From: Plantago elongata
Taxonomy: Eukaryota > Streptophyta > Magnoliopsida > Lamiales > Plantaginaceae
Assembly: GCA_036897095.1 (NCBI GenBank)
Contig: JAYMSP010000156.1
Location: forward strand, 1 to 64,000
Direction of reading: 5' to 3'
DNA: 64,000 bases
Below the pieces are notes generated by a model. It had not been told where the DNA came from. It made no database searches and was given only the letters and a program-made list of their open reading frames with translations. Position 1 is the stretch's first letter, and every line of letters begins with the position of its first letter. The position numbers were made by a program, and so were the translations under genes. This document shows positions 36,201 to 48,315 of this stretch, in pieces.

Positions 36201-39200
36201 TCTACAACTCTGCGCAATCAAATGCCAAGAACTCTGATTATATAATTTGAGATTTCATTACACTCGAGACAAATAATTTGAAGCATGAAGATACAAAAAT
36301 GTCATCTTTATCGTAAACTGAAGCCCCAAATTGGCAATTACAAGATTTCAAATTCAGAAGATGGAAAAGATTTCAGTTGCAAAGTCCGACTCAAACGTGA
36401 ACAAAATGGATGTTGATGATTATAACTCATATGCGTACACATGAGTTATAAGGTTTTGAAGGGAGCATCCCTTATGCTCGTGCAAAACAACGTTATGCTA
36501 TGATTAATATATTTTTTGCCGTTTCAAAAACAAAAAAACTCATGCATACATGCTAACACAGCTCGACTGTGTTATCTGATGATAAGGATACAATGAAATT
36601 TGTAATCTTGTAACACCATACATTTTATAATTCTAATCAACAATATGCTCATGCTGCTTCAATATATATGGAAGTTCATACATCATTCTCCACAAAATGA
36701 CATTCATAACAATTGAGAAGTCATCATGGGCTAAAATTGAACAGAAGGATTTAAATTGCTATGAACAACTTATGAATTGAGGAATGAGGAGCATGACATT
36801 CTTGGTGTAGATAAAAGCAATAATTTCATACTGTGTGTAGAAACATGTAAGCAGTTCTCAGCCATGATACCTTGAGAATCAGGCTAACAATTTGATGAAG
36901 TGCATTTTCGGCATCAGAGAACACTTTGTCATCAAGTTTTGAACTTATAATGATCACCCGCTCCTCATGTCGCTGCAAGAAAAGAATATTCACATAAATA
37001 TACTCCTTAACGCAAGCTCCGGATATTCAGAAATCATGAGAAGATGAGACAGACAAACTAACTGAAAAGAAATTGAAGTTGTTTGTATAAGCCAAAAATA
37101 TCATCAGACATCAATATAAGTGAATTTAAGCCAAAATACTTTATTACATTTTCGATTCGACAAAATTAGTATGAATCCATAGGGCACACCACTCTAAACT
37201 GTACTCGATTCAAAACCAAATGGTCCATTCTAACCATGTTGGTAATATCTTACAGGGAAGGGAATAACCAACACACAAGACACATGAAAATAAGACGGGA
37301 TATGGACAGAATGGGGAGGGATTGTGGAAAAGGGTTGGGGTGGGAGCAGCAGGGGGAGTTGGGAGCTAGAGACTTCCTGTGAAGGGGACTCATGCAGGGA
37401 TTAGGGGCGGGGTGGGAAGCCGAGGGGAGGGTGTGAGTTGTTATAGCATCTGACCTACACGTAAGAGTTGGGTATTGAGATGGAACTAAATATAGCGCAT
37501 GTCCAGAACCAAATTGAATATTTCCAGCAGAAGAGTATAATCAGGATCCGATTTATAGACCCGCCACATTGGTCCAAATGCAGTTAGGAACAAAGGCCTA
37601 GTTCCTCTATCTGTAGAACGAAAACTGCAGGGCACAAAACAGGGATGTAAGTGGTTAATATATTCCTATCTTTCTATAATATAGACTCATATATAATAAA
37701 TAAGATGAATATGAAAACATGCTAATATCTGTTAACAGTAAAATTAAATATCCAAAATCAACTACTGGTTTCCACCCTTAGAAACAATTAACGTAATAAA
37801 TTCCAATTGCATTGATTTCCTCGCACCTTATTCCTCATGAAAACTGTGCCTATAGAGAAGTATACCAGAGTACCCAAACAACAAGAGTTTTCCAAGTATT
37901 CCAACCAATGATGCAGCTCGATTTTCATGTACAAGAGAAATTTGTTTTTGCCAATCTATATCACTAAACTATACCTCACTTTACTTAACGATCCTAACAT
38001 CCAATTCACTCAGCAGTCAGCAGCACTGAATTCTAACTACATAGCTTTGCCTGCATCTTATTCTTCAACAAGCGTCTACAGAGAAGTATACCAAATTAAG
38101 TAATGTACCCAACAACTAGCAACTAGATATCTCCAGGTACTCTTAAATACAAAACATTAATATACATAGTTTTACTAACTTAGATCACTAAACTATATCA
38201 CTTAAGGACACTTATATCCAGTTCTCTTAACAACACACACATGAATTTTAACTGCTTTTCTTTCATTCATCTTACTCTGCAACGAATTGCAGCAAATGTG
38301 TCTATTTAAATGTATACCATAGTAACCAACCAGAGTTTTCAGAGTACTCTAATTAACCAGGCAGCTCATTTGCCACATTAACAGGCATAATTTCACCAAT
38401 TTATACTATTACTTAACGACACTTATATCCAATTCTCTTAACAACGCTCATGACTTTCAAGTGCATTGCTCTTGTTCCATTTTGTTCTTCAAGGAAATAA
38501 CCAACCAACTAGACTTTTCCAAGTATTCAAACAAACTAGACACCTCCATTTTTATGTATAATAGAACAAGGCTCACTAATTTACATCACTAAAATAGAAG
38601 CCTCACAAATTTCAACTGCATTATTTCCCTTTCATTATATCTAATCGTTCAGCAAGTGTCTGCAAAAAGCATACCAAACCTAATCAACCAGCTAGAGTTT
38701 AATTAACCAGACAGCTCAACCTACTATACATGAATACATTTGATTACATCACTAAACTAGAGGCCTCACGAATTTCAACTGCATCAATTTCCCTTCTGTT
38801 CTATCTAATTCTTCACCCAGTGTCTGCAGCAGGAAGTATACCAAACCTAATCAACCAGCTAGAGTTTATTAACAGAGAGCTCAACCTACTATACACAAAC
38901 ACATTCGATTACATCACTAAACTAGATGCCTCACAAATTTCAACTGCAGCGATTTCCCTTCCGTTGTATCTAATTCTTCACCAAGTATCGCAGCAGGAAG
39001 TATACCAAACCTAATCAACCAGCTAGAGTTCAATTAACTAGACAACTCAACCAACTATACATGATAACACGAACACATTCAATTACATCACTAAACTTAA
39101 TCAATGTAAAACAGCTTCAACTTCTAGCAAATCAAACTCATAATCAGAAAAAATCATCACTACAGCAAACAAAAAAAAAAAAATCAATTCAACATGAATG

Positions 39201-39556
39201 AAGCAAACGAATCAACTCACGGAGATTGCATCGGCAATCTTAATAGTAGCTTTAGTCTCGTCGCGAATTTTCTGAATCCGATGGCCGGCCCTTCCGATGA
39301 CCTTCCCTATCTGCTTCGACGGCACAACTATCCGGTATATCACGTCTTGCGTGGCCTTCACGCGCCTCTTGGAAGCTGGCGGAGCAGTTTCCGGCGTCTC
39401 TTCCTCCGCATCAGCGCCATTGGCTTCGTCGCGGCGCCGTTTGAGCGAACCGTCGGAAGTAGCATCCGGCTCGGTGGTAGCAGGTTCCGGTTTGGGTGAG
39501 GAGCTGGGAGGTGGATCGGGTACGGGGTCCGGTGTCTGGTTTTCGGGTTGAGACAT
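33214..39556 (-). CDS. Three-KH-domain RNA-binding protein (PCBP/hnRNP K type)
   Basis: Ten exons on the minus strand: 39556-39221, 36972-36871, 36146-35928, 34853-34795, 34711-34620, 34518-34406, 34057-33995, 33826-33708, 33589-33518 and 33382-33214. All phases agree, giving 447 residues. The first 65 residues are Pro/Glu/Ser-rich, with KRRRDE and SKRRVK basic patches that could be nuclear signals. KH1 (about 71-146) has IYRIVVPSKQIGKVIGRAG, KH2 (about 165-238) has IRLLIAGSQAGCLIGVSG, and KH3 (about 270-350) has LDLMVPENLVGGLIGRFG. Each keeps the GxxG loop that contacts RNA (GRAG, GVSG, GRFG). The C-terminus is Pro/Tyr-rich (PPPYTSSFPPSYTPAFPPAY). The family binds single-stranded RNA in processing and stability control. 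It differs from FLK and PEPPER as I remember them; the exact orthologue was not assigned. Confidence 0.92.
35575..35645. repeat. TATG/CA microsatellite in KH-gene intron
   Basis: A (TATG)n run followed by (AC)n, GTATGTATGTATGTATGTGT then ACACACACACAC, in the intron between exons 3 and 4 of the KH gene. The preceding ATATACATGTACATACATAC gives a partly self-complementary tract. Confidence 0.8.
37790..39100. repeat. Degenerate minisatellite in KH-gene intron 1
   Basis: A unit of about 165 bp recurs across the 2.2-kb intron. The marker word TACCAAACCTAATCAACC lies at 38672, 38839 and 39003 (periods 167 and 164). CACTAAACTAG, TCACAAATTTCAACTGCA and TCTAATTCTTCA recur at matching offsets. Copies nearest the first exon are closest to each other, and those further into the intron are increasingly diverged (older). 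Confidence 0.85.
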
Positions 39557-40673
39557 AGCTGAGCTGAATAAGAGAAAAGTATTCAAGTGGTTCAGTGACG
39601 GTACAATTTTGGTATTTGAAAATTTTATTACAAATAGTGGTTGCATACGCAAAAAAGAAAAATCGAAGTAAGAGTTTGAAGAAAGGGAAAATGTAAATAA
39701 ACTTGACAAGAAAAATATGTAACATGTTAAAAATCAAATGACGACCCGACCGCTTATTGGTCTCTCCAATTCTTTTGACATGTACATTTATTTAAGAACA
39801 ACTATTCGGATGATATACTGGCCCTTTTTTATGTACTTTGTACTCACTCGTGCACGAACCAGAAAACTTTTCAATTAGTTGTTCATACTATAATTGTTCC
39901 TGAGAGAGGTGCAATGTTTTTGTATGAGTAGCATTTTCAACTTTTTAAATTCTTAGGACTTAGACTTGAAATTTTGGGACGTTACAAAAATACAAAGTAA
40001 AATTCTTTGTAAAAGTTTATGTATCATGAAACTTCACAACATTTCGAGTCAATCCACAATCAATTGTTATTCGAATTCGAATCTTGAAATGTCAATTTTA
40101 AAATTAAGGTACAAAGTATTATATATACATATGTATCTTAAATTGACAACATTGTTTCGACCATCTTTAAACTCTTCTTTGTATGATAAGAATTATAATG
40201 ACTTGTATAAATTTATACTAATTAGTTATATTTAGAGTCAATCCGAGTCATTCCAAATGATTCCGTCAAACTGATTCGTTTGTATTTTTTAAAATCGTCC
40301 CAAACCATTAACTTTCGTATTTCCGACTCAGGTTGGATCGGATTTCGGGTTGGGTTGAAGTTTGACGATTATACCCCTAGAGGGTATAAATCCATCCCAT
40401 CCCCATACATATTTCATACATACCTAATGCATTTGATGCAATTGCAAGCTCTACTATACCTTTCATCATCCTCCTTCCTCTTCCTCTTCCAGTAACCTCT
40501 CCTCCTCTTCTTCTTCTTCTTCTTCTTCTTCTTCTTCGTCAATCCTTCTCTATTCTCCACCAACAAACCTAGACACACATTTCTCACAACACTGATGCAC
40601 ATACCTCTATAAACAAAAACCACAACAACAAAAAAAAAACAAGAACAAGAAGATCAAACGGCGCCGTTTTGAC
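39557..40673. promoter_or_regulatory. Divergent intergenic region between KH and DUF1639 genes
   Basis: The 1.1 kb between two head-to-head start codons must hold both promoters and 5' UTRs. A pyrimidine-rich (CTT)n run at 40505-40537 and TCCTCCTTCCTCTTCCTC at 40469-40486 look like the DUF1639 leader, as is common in plant 5' UTRs. No TATA element could be assigned with confidence. Confidence 0.55.
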
Positions 40674-41745
40674 ATGGCTTCACCAGTCCCTGCCAAGTCC
40701 CAGCCGCTCCACAACTTCGACCTCCCTCGCACTCTCGGATGGAGCAAGGACGGCAAGTCCACCAACCACCCTCAGCGCCGCCGCTCCGTCAAATCGCCCT
40801 CCCGCCGGCCGAATCCGTCACCTTCCCCAATTCGCCACGAATCGCCGCTACGGGATTCCTCCCCGGCGCCGGAGAGCAGCCGAGGTGGTGGTAGCGGCGT
40901 GATCGAGTACCGGAGGTCTCACCATCAAAATCAGGCTTCTCAGTTGGAGAAGAGGAGATCTTCGAAGATCCTGATTAAGATTCACAAGAGCAGCAAATCG
41001 GAAGGGGAAGACGAGGATAAGGACCATCCGGGTTCGAATGTGGTGAATATGGAGCAGGAAGTGGACGAGGGGAGTGCGAATCGTGAGGTTTTCGAGCAGC
41101 AGCAGAATGATGAGCAGGAGAAGGCTGATGAGGAGGCGAAGACGTGGAATTTGAGGCCGAGGAAGCCGCTGAGGAGGTCGTTGAATGTGAATGGAGTCGT
41201 GAAGGGGAGTTGTTCGGAGAAGGGTAGAGCTCATTCGCCGAAGAATCCGAATCCGAGTAGTCGAGGGGGAGAAGGCGAGGGGTTTGAGAAGGAGAGGCGG
41301 AAGCTGAGCTGTAATGTTGCCGGGTATGGTGGCGGTGTGGAGAAGGAGAAGAGGAAGCTGAGTATTAACATCTCGTTGACGAAAGAGGAGATCGAAGAGG
41401 ATATCTTTGCGTTTACCGGGTCGAAGCCGGCTAGGAGGCCGAGGAAGAGGAGTAAGGCTGCTCAGAAACATGTGGATGTAAGGAAAATTGGTTGATTTGT
41501 GTTTTATGAGTCGAAAATTACGTTTTTTTTTTACCTTTGTGATTGTGATTTATGTATGTGTTCTTGCAGTATGTATTTCCTGGATTGTGGCTGGTGGGGA
41601 TCACTCCTGAATCATACAAGGTTTCTGAAAGTTCTATGAAGGTATAGTCTTGATGAATGATAATGATGATGATCTTTGAGTTTTTGTGCTGTTTATCTGA
41701 GGTTACTGATATTCGATGATTTTGCTGTGTGAAATGCAGGTGTAA
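40674..41745 (+). CDS. DUF1639 family protein
   Basis: Exon 1 is 40674-41477 and exon 2 begins at 41570. The protein is about 293 residues. The first 150 residues are low-complexity (Ser/Pro/Arg, then acidic Glu/Asp/Gln). TWNLRPRKPLRRSL is the conserved central motif. The family signature is at the end: SLTKEEIEEDIFAFTGSKPA, RRPRKRSKAAQKHVD, then across the intron YVFPGLWLVGITPESYKV. The Arg/Lys-rich part suggests nuclear location. No biochemical role is known to me for the family. The end is unusual. After AAG at 41639-41641 the sequence can read straight on to GTA TAG (41642-41647), or a 98-bp intron (41642-41739) can be removed to read GTG TAA (41740-41745). Both give Val then stop. Confidence 0.88.
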
Positions 41746-44483
41746 TGCTGTCAATTGCTAGATGGTTGTGATTGGGAATGCGCGCATTGTGGAAGTTTGA
41801 AGACCGGATTTTGATGGCATTTTTAGGTATAAATCTGAAGTAGTTTGTAAAGTTGAAAGGAAGAATAATCTTTTTGTTAGGGCTTATTTATCGGTTTCTT
41901 TTGATGATATGCTGATGATCTCAGAAAGTTGAGAAAACATTACTTTTTTTATTTAATCTGTAGTTGCAGATGTGTATATATGGATTACAAATGGGTTTAG
42001 GTTTTCTTTCAATCCTCTTATGGTGGTATTCATATCTATTTAGATTTGTTTGTTAATTTGTCTCCTGTCTGCCATTGTTACTTCTTTGTTTTTGCCGAAA
42101 AGTTGATAGCTGGAATCTGCTCAGCTCTCAATTTGTTGATTTTTATGTTATAAAAGTGGCTGGATCTATGTGTGTTCTGTTTCTGTGCATGTTTAGCTTC
42201 AGAACTTTGCTGTATGTGAGGTTATCAGACGATATTATTCAGCACAGAACACTCTTGTATCTGGTGAAAAATATCTGTGATTTAGAACTTTATAGCCAAC
42301 TCATTGTCTGATTGATTGTTATTCAGACGTTATTCAGTATTGAAGCTGAGGCGTTCTTTGGTTTAGCCAACACTTTCAGCTTTAGCTTAATTGATTGTGA
42401 TTCAAGAAATGTGCCCTCTCCAGTTCTCTTTCTTACCTGTACGTACGGGATATGTTCTTACCCCTTCCTAGCGTTGGTGTTATCCTAGTGAGACTGCCTA
42501 GCTGCCTGGCTTTCAGGTTCACTGCAGCTGTACTATCATACCATCCAACCAGTTCCTTTGTAAGATATATGATGCAACTAAGCTCCTTGATACGATATAG
42601 TATACTCTTCAATTCAATATGGATGTCATGTTCTTGAACGAAGGAATGGATGAAACTTATTTAGATGAAGATAGGTGTGATTTCAAGGCTTCTGCTGTAA
42701 ACTTCTTAGGAAGATTGAATGAACTTGTTATTGATTGCTGCTTCTGTAAAGATTGCATATTGGACATCTTTACTGCACTATTTGCCTATGCCCAAATCTC
42801 ACTACACTCTAGGCGAATCTTCGAGGTAGTAGATGGGCTGACTGCTGAGGATTCATCAGCACTTGCCATGCTTCATGTGCTGTTGAAACTGAAAGATGGC
42901 TACTCTTATGTCAGTTGAAATGCTGGTTGAATGGTAGTTTGATTGTGGCCCCATGAATTAGGTTAGGTTGATTTTGAAGCTTAATATTTTTTATAACTTT
43001 ATGATGCTTGCATCTTTGTTCATCACGCTTTCTTCATTTTGGTGTCAATGTCTTGGTATGTGCTCCGATTAGGTATGGACAGGTATGAAATATCTGAAGA
43101 TGTATTTATATACTTGTGATCTGTGAAGGATTGTGTTGGTACTTCTTGTATAATGAACTCTGTCTCCGGGACGCTCTTAAAAGAGCCTTGTTAGCGATTT
43201 TATACTCATTTCACTATTCGTCTATTCCTAAATGGACGACAATCACAGACATCTACAACGGATTGTAGTGCAATCAAATAGGGGAGCCTTTGCCTATGGA
43301 GTTCATTGATCAAATGGGGGTTGACGTGTACTAAACAATAACCAACGAAAAGTCAGCCTCTAAACGCTAATCAATTTAATTAACAAAGTCAATGAATATG
43401 TGCTTCTTAATAAAGTTTGCCATATTGAAAATGGAATGGTAAATGCGGTGATTAGGCCATTAAGGAATGAGAAATATAGGAGTATGATTTGGACATGAGT
43501 TGAAACTTCCATACGGTACTTTGCTTGCTTAAGGTAACCAAGCAACATGCCTAAAATGCAACAAAGATGGTTACTTGGAAGAAACAGAGACTTCTATTCT
43601 GGGAATGAAAGCGCCAAGAATTATGAAATCGAGCGATTCTTAACAAGCACTAAACAATACGAACCATGCTCGACTCGAGATGAAATTTAATTCCGATATA
43701 GTTCATACTTGATTGGTTAGATTCCTTTCATTCAGAGTTGGTTGTGCATTTCCAGTTCTTGGATGGATGTGTTAGGACATAATTGATAGTTTGAAGCAAA
43801 TCTTGCTCATAATTTGTAGGATCCCAAAATTGAATTAATCATGTCTTAATGTGGTTAAGTTCAATCTTCACGTGTCCAAAACCTCATAGTTATAGTGTAC
43901 TTGGTTTCCTTTTCTTGCTCCATGTTTACAATAACAATAATGTAAATTTGAGATCCGTAACAATCTCAAATCTTTAACTTGCTAGAATGGTTCGTTATAC
44001 TATTAAAAAGTTTCAATTTCTCAAACTACATCATCACATTTCTTTTATATAAAACATAATATATTTAAGATAAAACTCTTATGTCAATAACATATAAAAT
44101 ATCTTCCAACTTGATGAGGTTATAATGCGTCATTTTTCAGCTGGATTGACCCAACAGTCTTCAAACATAGCTACCACAATCATAACTAAGTAACTAACTA
44201 CAATATCCACTTATAAGTTATAACTCCAGTCCTATCAATCGGAAGTTGTACTAGTTCAAAATTTATATTTGAACGAGTTGAAAACAAATGATCTAAACCC
44301 GAGTAGTTAAAAGGAAAAAGATAAGGCCCATTTTCTTAGCCCAAACATTTAGAGTACTAACAAGCCACCATAAACATCTTGGCCCAACAAACAAAACTGA
44401 CTAGCCCAAACAAAGGAGCCCAATAACAGACTGACAGTCTTGTTCTCTGTTTCGAAAGCTCGAAGGTCGAAGCTGAAGATGCA
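41746..44483. other. Intergenic, mostly featureless
   Basis: The first few hundred bases may be DUF1639 3' UTR. Apart from a 99-codon open frame at 42619-42918 (listed separately), nothing was recognised. The last 200 bp before 44484 should be the promoter and leader of the small membrane-protein gene. Confidence 0.5.
42619..42918 (+). CDS. Unrecognised 99-codon open frame, doubtful
   Basis: ATG to TGA, 99 residues, starting MDVMFLNEGMDETYLDEDRC and containing KASAVNFLGRLNELVIDCCF and LTAEDSSALAMLHVLLKLKD. The composition is protein-like, with amphipathic stretches and a cluster of Cys, but I recognise no family. It stands alone with no clear promoter and no flanking exons I could connect. 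It could be a chance frame, a remnant exon or a small orphan gene. Confidence 0.2.
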   Translation: MDVMFLNEGMDETYLDEDRCDFKASAVNFLGRLNELVIDCCFCKDCILDIFTALFAYAQISLHSRRIFEVVDGLTAEDSSALAMLHVLLKLKDGYSYVS

Positions 44484-47400
44484 ATGGAGGAGAAAGAAAA
44501 CTCATCAATCGGAATCGCAGTGAACCCGAGCTGGTGCTGGGCGGCTGCGAGTGCGGCACAGTTAGGTTGGGGTGTCTGGATTTACCGGAGAGGCTATGCC
44601 GGACACTGCGATTTCATGCCTCTAAAGGCGTTCTCCGTCGCCTCTCTCTTCGTCGGAGCTCTCGCAACTGCCGGAGTAGCTTCCTTGAGAGGCTACGGTG
44701 TTCACTCTGTAAGCACTGGTGCTATCAATTTTTGTTTCCGTTGCGTAATTATTGGTGATTCGGTATTCATTGTGTTAATTGGTTGTTGATATTGCTAGAT
44801 TGTTTAGACAGTTAGTGGTGGTTTAGCTTGTGAACCGGTGGTTTTTTGTTGCTAGATTGTATTAACATTTTGTGATATTGATTCGGTCAATGGAGTTGGT
44901 TGGTAATTAGAAACTTAGATGTGTAGGAGCATTGTGTGCGTGTTCTTTCGTGCGTATCAGTAGTGTTTTAGCTAGGTACCTGAGTTTAACGGTATACATT
45001 ATGAACTGTATGGCTATGATCTATTGAATTGGTTAAAAAGGAACCTTCCTTGTTTGTAAGTATTAGTAGTGGTTTAGCTTGGTACCTGATTTTGATAATG
45101 TAGGCATGTGTTTAATGTTCCATTGTGTATCAAGTGCTCAGCTGTCATTCAAATTTGCAGTGTTTATGTGGTAACAACTAGCAAACTTTGTTTTGCTTTC
45201 AGCTTTCAACCGATGGTTCCTCACTTTCTCTTGCTAATTTGTTTTACCATTTTGTGTTATTTATTACTCATTGATTCTGTCAATAAAATGGCCTATGGAA
45301 TTGGTTAATTATTGGAAACCTTGATGTGCAGGAGCATTGTGTGCATGTTGTTTTGTGCTTATTATTAGTGTTTTAGCTAGGTACGTGATTTTCAATGATG
45401 GTATAAAATGCATATATTCTGTAGGCAACTGTTTAATGTTCCATCTTGTATGATCATTAACTTAATTTATGTGTATAGAGTTTTGTTTCCTGATATTTTT
45501 CCTCCGGTAAAATTAGCAGTTTCCAGGCAGACACTATGTTACGCCAATTTCAGAAGCATAAGTTTTAGGTATTGATCCTTGGTTGCTATTGCTGAATTAT
45601 ATAGCCAATCTGTGCCATGAAGTTATCATATACAGTACTTGCTGAGGGGGTTGGTGAAGAAACTCTTTTGGTCTATTTGGTTGATTAACTTTTGAATGTC
45701 TAGGGTCACCATATGCTTGTTTCCTTTTTCTTTTTAGTCTAGACCACCTCTTCTTATTATACCGAAAGGTAGTCAAGTCGCAGTCCCTCGTCCATATTAG
45801 TAGTCCTTAGCTAGCTCCCTTGTTTCAACGGTGGTAGAAACAGCTGCCAATCAGTAGTCGTTGTGTCATGTTCCCTTCCTCATGATCTTTTAATGAGACT
45901 AATGTGAAATTTCATTTGGTCTATGATTCACATATTATTTAAGTGATAGGTCTTGAAGTTTGATCTACTTGTAATTGAATGTCTCCTGCTCTTTGATGGA
46001 ATAGAACAAAACTCGAGTGCTGTTTGTGTTGGATACATTTAGCAGTCTCATGAGAGGTTCTGTTAAAAATCCCCTTACCATCCCCTGAGTATGTCCATTC
46101 TTGGGGGGGGGGGTGCAGGGTCATTTTTTGGGCGGTGGGCATGTAAGATAGCTCCTTGAAGTTATCACTTACTTGCTGAGAGATTGGTAAGGAAACATAC
46201 TATGGTCTATAAAAGTGTTAGTTTAGCTCTTGATGTCTGGGGGCACCATCTGCTTGTTTCCTGTGAAGTTTTGATGCATAGTAGCTAACTGACGTGGTGG
46301 TAAGAAAAGAAGAATGGACATTTACAGTCAACTGTGTGGTTTATAGAACTCTTGATGCCTAGGATAATTATTTAATGCATGTTATCCGTGCATATTAGCA
46401 CCTTCATCTTACCAGAAAAAGGGGGAAACACATAGGGCAGGCAGGCAAGCAGGCACCTCCTTTTTTTTGTAGTTGGTTCAGTACAAGGTAGTTGCTCCAA
46501 TAGAATAGAGTTCAAGTAAAACCCATCAAACATAGCCTTGCAAATTGGGCCAACAAATCTATTCATGGAAGCCCATTTACCTATTTCATATGTTCAAGTA
46601 TTTGCAGACCAGGAAACAAAAAACAAGCTCCAGTTATAATTCTTGAACATCAAGGTCTCCTATATTAGCTAGATTTTATGAAAAGATCAGAAGCAAAATT
46701 GTCATTAGTCTTTTTCATTTTTCTCATCAAGTTTGCTACTTTTGAATTATCTAAGCAGTGTGTTCTTTAGTGAAATAGAACTAGTGCAACATACAAAATG
46801 TTGTAGTAATCTTCCTACATTCTGCCTGTCCAACCATACTGCTCTTGAAGAATCTTTGATTGCCTATGTTTTCAGTTCTTCTTTACTCTTTTCATTCGAG
46901 GTTTATCAAAATTGACACCTGTTTGGAAGATAGACTTGGATCTCCAGTTATCTTACTATAAATGCTATGCATTTTGTAGGTGGAGGATATGGTGGCTGTT
47001 GGTGCGAATATAAGGAGTGGATTAGGATTGCGTCCAAGTAAAAACACGCACGACAAGTAGGTCATTTTGGAACCTGTTGCCTTTGCTTCTAAATGGTGAA
47101 GATCTCATTTATACATTTATGATGTAAGAGTGATTAGAGAGACTGAACTGGGATAAATAACAAATTAATGTACTTAGCAAACAAAACCTTTTCCGAGCTC
47201 GATAGTGACCTTATCTATCCTCCTTTTACAGTAATATGTAAACATCACTGTTGACATCTGATTCTGAGTCCTGAATGCATGATAGCCTATGAGGACCCAA
47301 ACTCTTAAGGAATTAACTTGTCTGTAGTTTTGATTTGATGATTCTAACGCATAATACGTGTACTATTGTCGGGTGCCCGGCTAATTATTAGTGTGATATT

Positions 47401-48302
47401 GCTGGCCCAACTAAAAATACCACAAAGTCCTATAACTGCAGAGAATTTGTGCATGTGAAGGGTTGGTTGAACACCAGGAATTGGGTGTTTATATGGCCCA
47501 GAGTAAAAGGGAAGAAAAGACGTTCCACACCATTTGCTAGGGTGAATAATTCTGTCCTTTTTTTCCTAATTAAGTTCCTGTTTCCTTCATGGTGGTCAGG
47601 GTTTGATTGATCTTCATAGTTCTTGTCTCCCACACCGTTCACTCGAGTTTTGTTCTGAAAATATAGTTGTAATACTTGGTGGAAACCAGAATGAATCTCC
47701 ATCGAATATAACACCAGAACATAAGCCAACAAAAGATCTCAAACCAAGTTTTACTAAAAGTTTGTAGCTGTCATTCATCTGCACCACTTTTTGTTAACTT
47801 AAATGCATTGACATACTTGAGCATATTAAACCACATCCAAGACAACAGAATGGTCATCAGTCTTATTGTCATCTGTCAGACAAGTTATGTAGTTAGCTTT
47901 GTATATATCAACTTTCAAGTATGCTATGCATCTATGGCTATTAATTGCTAAATTCATCTATACTAATCTAAATTACCGGTCCATAATCTATAGTTTATTA
48001 ACTGTAGATTGAGACACTATTATTTGTTCCATTTTAAAGTGTATATGCATGGCTAGTTTCATTTTCCAGCTTTACTGCACTCTGAATCAGCAAATAAATC
48101 CATAGATTGAACTTGTTCAGTAAAATGTCTGCCATTAACCATAAATGGATATTTATGTACATATGCTTTCTGATATCAGCAAGTACACTTTGAGATTCAA
48201 TACAGGAGCTGGAAGCTACCAGTTTGATGTTGAAAGAAGATCAAATTCTTTGTGCATTATTATGTTAATCGTTGTTTCAGGAAATCGGATGATGATCAGT
48301 GA
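44484..48302 (+). CDS. Small protein with two membrane segments
   Basis: Three exons: 44484-44708, 46980-47056 and 48281-48302, giving 107 residues. After a short acidic start, residues about 15-35 (PSWCWAAASAAQLGWGVWIY) and about 50-68 (AFSVASLFVGALATAGVASL) are hydrophobic and likely membrane-spanning, separated by a basic RRGYAGHCDFMPLK loop. Exon 2 adds VEDMVAVGANIRSGLGLRPS; the last exon adds only KSDDDQ after a split Lys codon. The pattern is that of a small plant organelle or endomembrane protein, but I cannot name the family. Without the final splice, the frame would stop at TAG directly after DK (47057-47060 region), so the last exon is tentative. Introns are 2.3 and 1.2 kb, which is long for so small a gene. 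Confidence 0.7.
44886..45450. repeat. Degenerate internal duplication in intron 1 of the small membrane-protein gene
   Basis: AGGAGCATTGTGTGCGTGTT...TAGTGTTTTAGCTAGGTACC (from about 44925) recurs as AGGAGCATTGTGTGCATGTT...TAGTGTTTTAGCTAGGTACG (from about 45331). The preceding GGTCAATGGAGTTGGTT and following GTTTAATGTTCCAT words are also shared. The two copies are about 400 bp apart, with small indels. Confidence 0.75.
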
Positions 48303-48315
48303 GCTGATAAAATGA

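Noticed and set aside
37790-39100. CRISPR-like array
   Set aside because: The periodic units are 165 bp, degenerate throughout and inside a plant intron. There is no short-repeat/unique-spacer pattern.
40848-41471. 207-codon minus-strand frame opposite DUF1639 exon 1
   Set aside because: Its Arg/Leu/Pro-rich wording is the antisense shadow of a Ser/Glu/Arg-rich coding exon. The plus strand carries the family signature.
46103-46112. G-run in the intron of the small membrane-protein gene as a G-quadruplex
   Set aside because: A single run with no neighbouring G-tracts. More likely a simple homopolymer.
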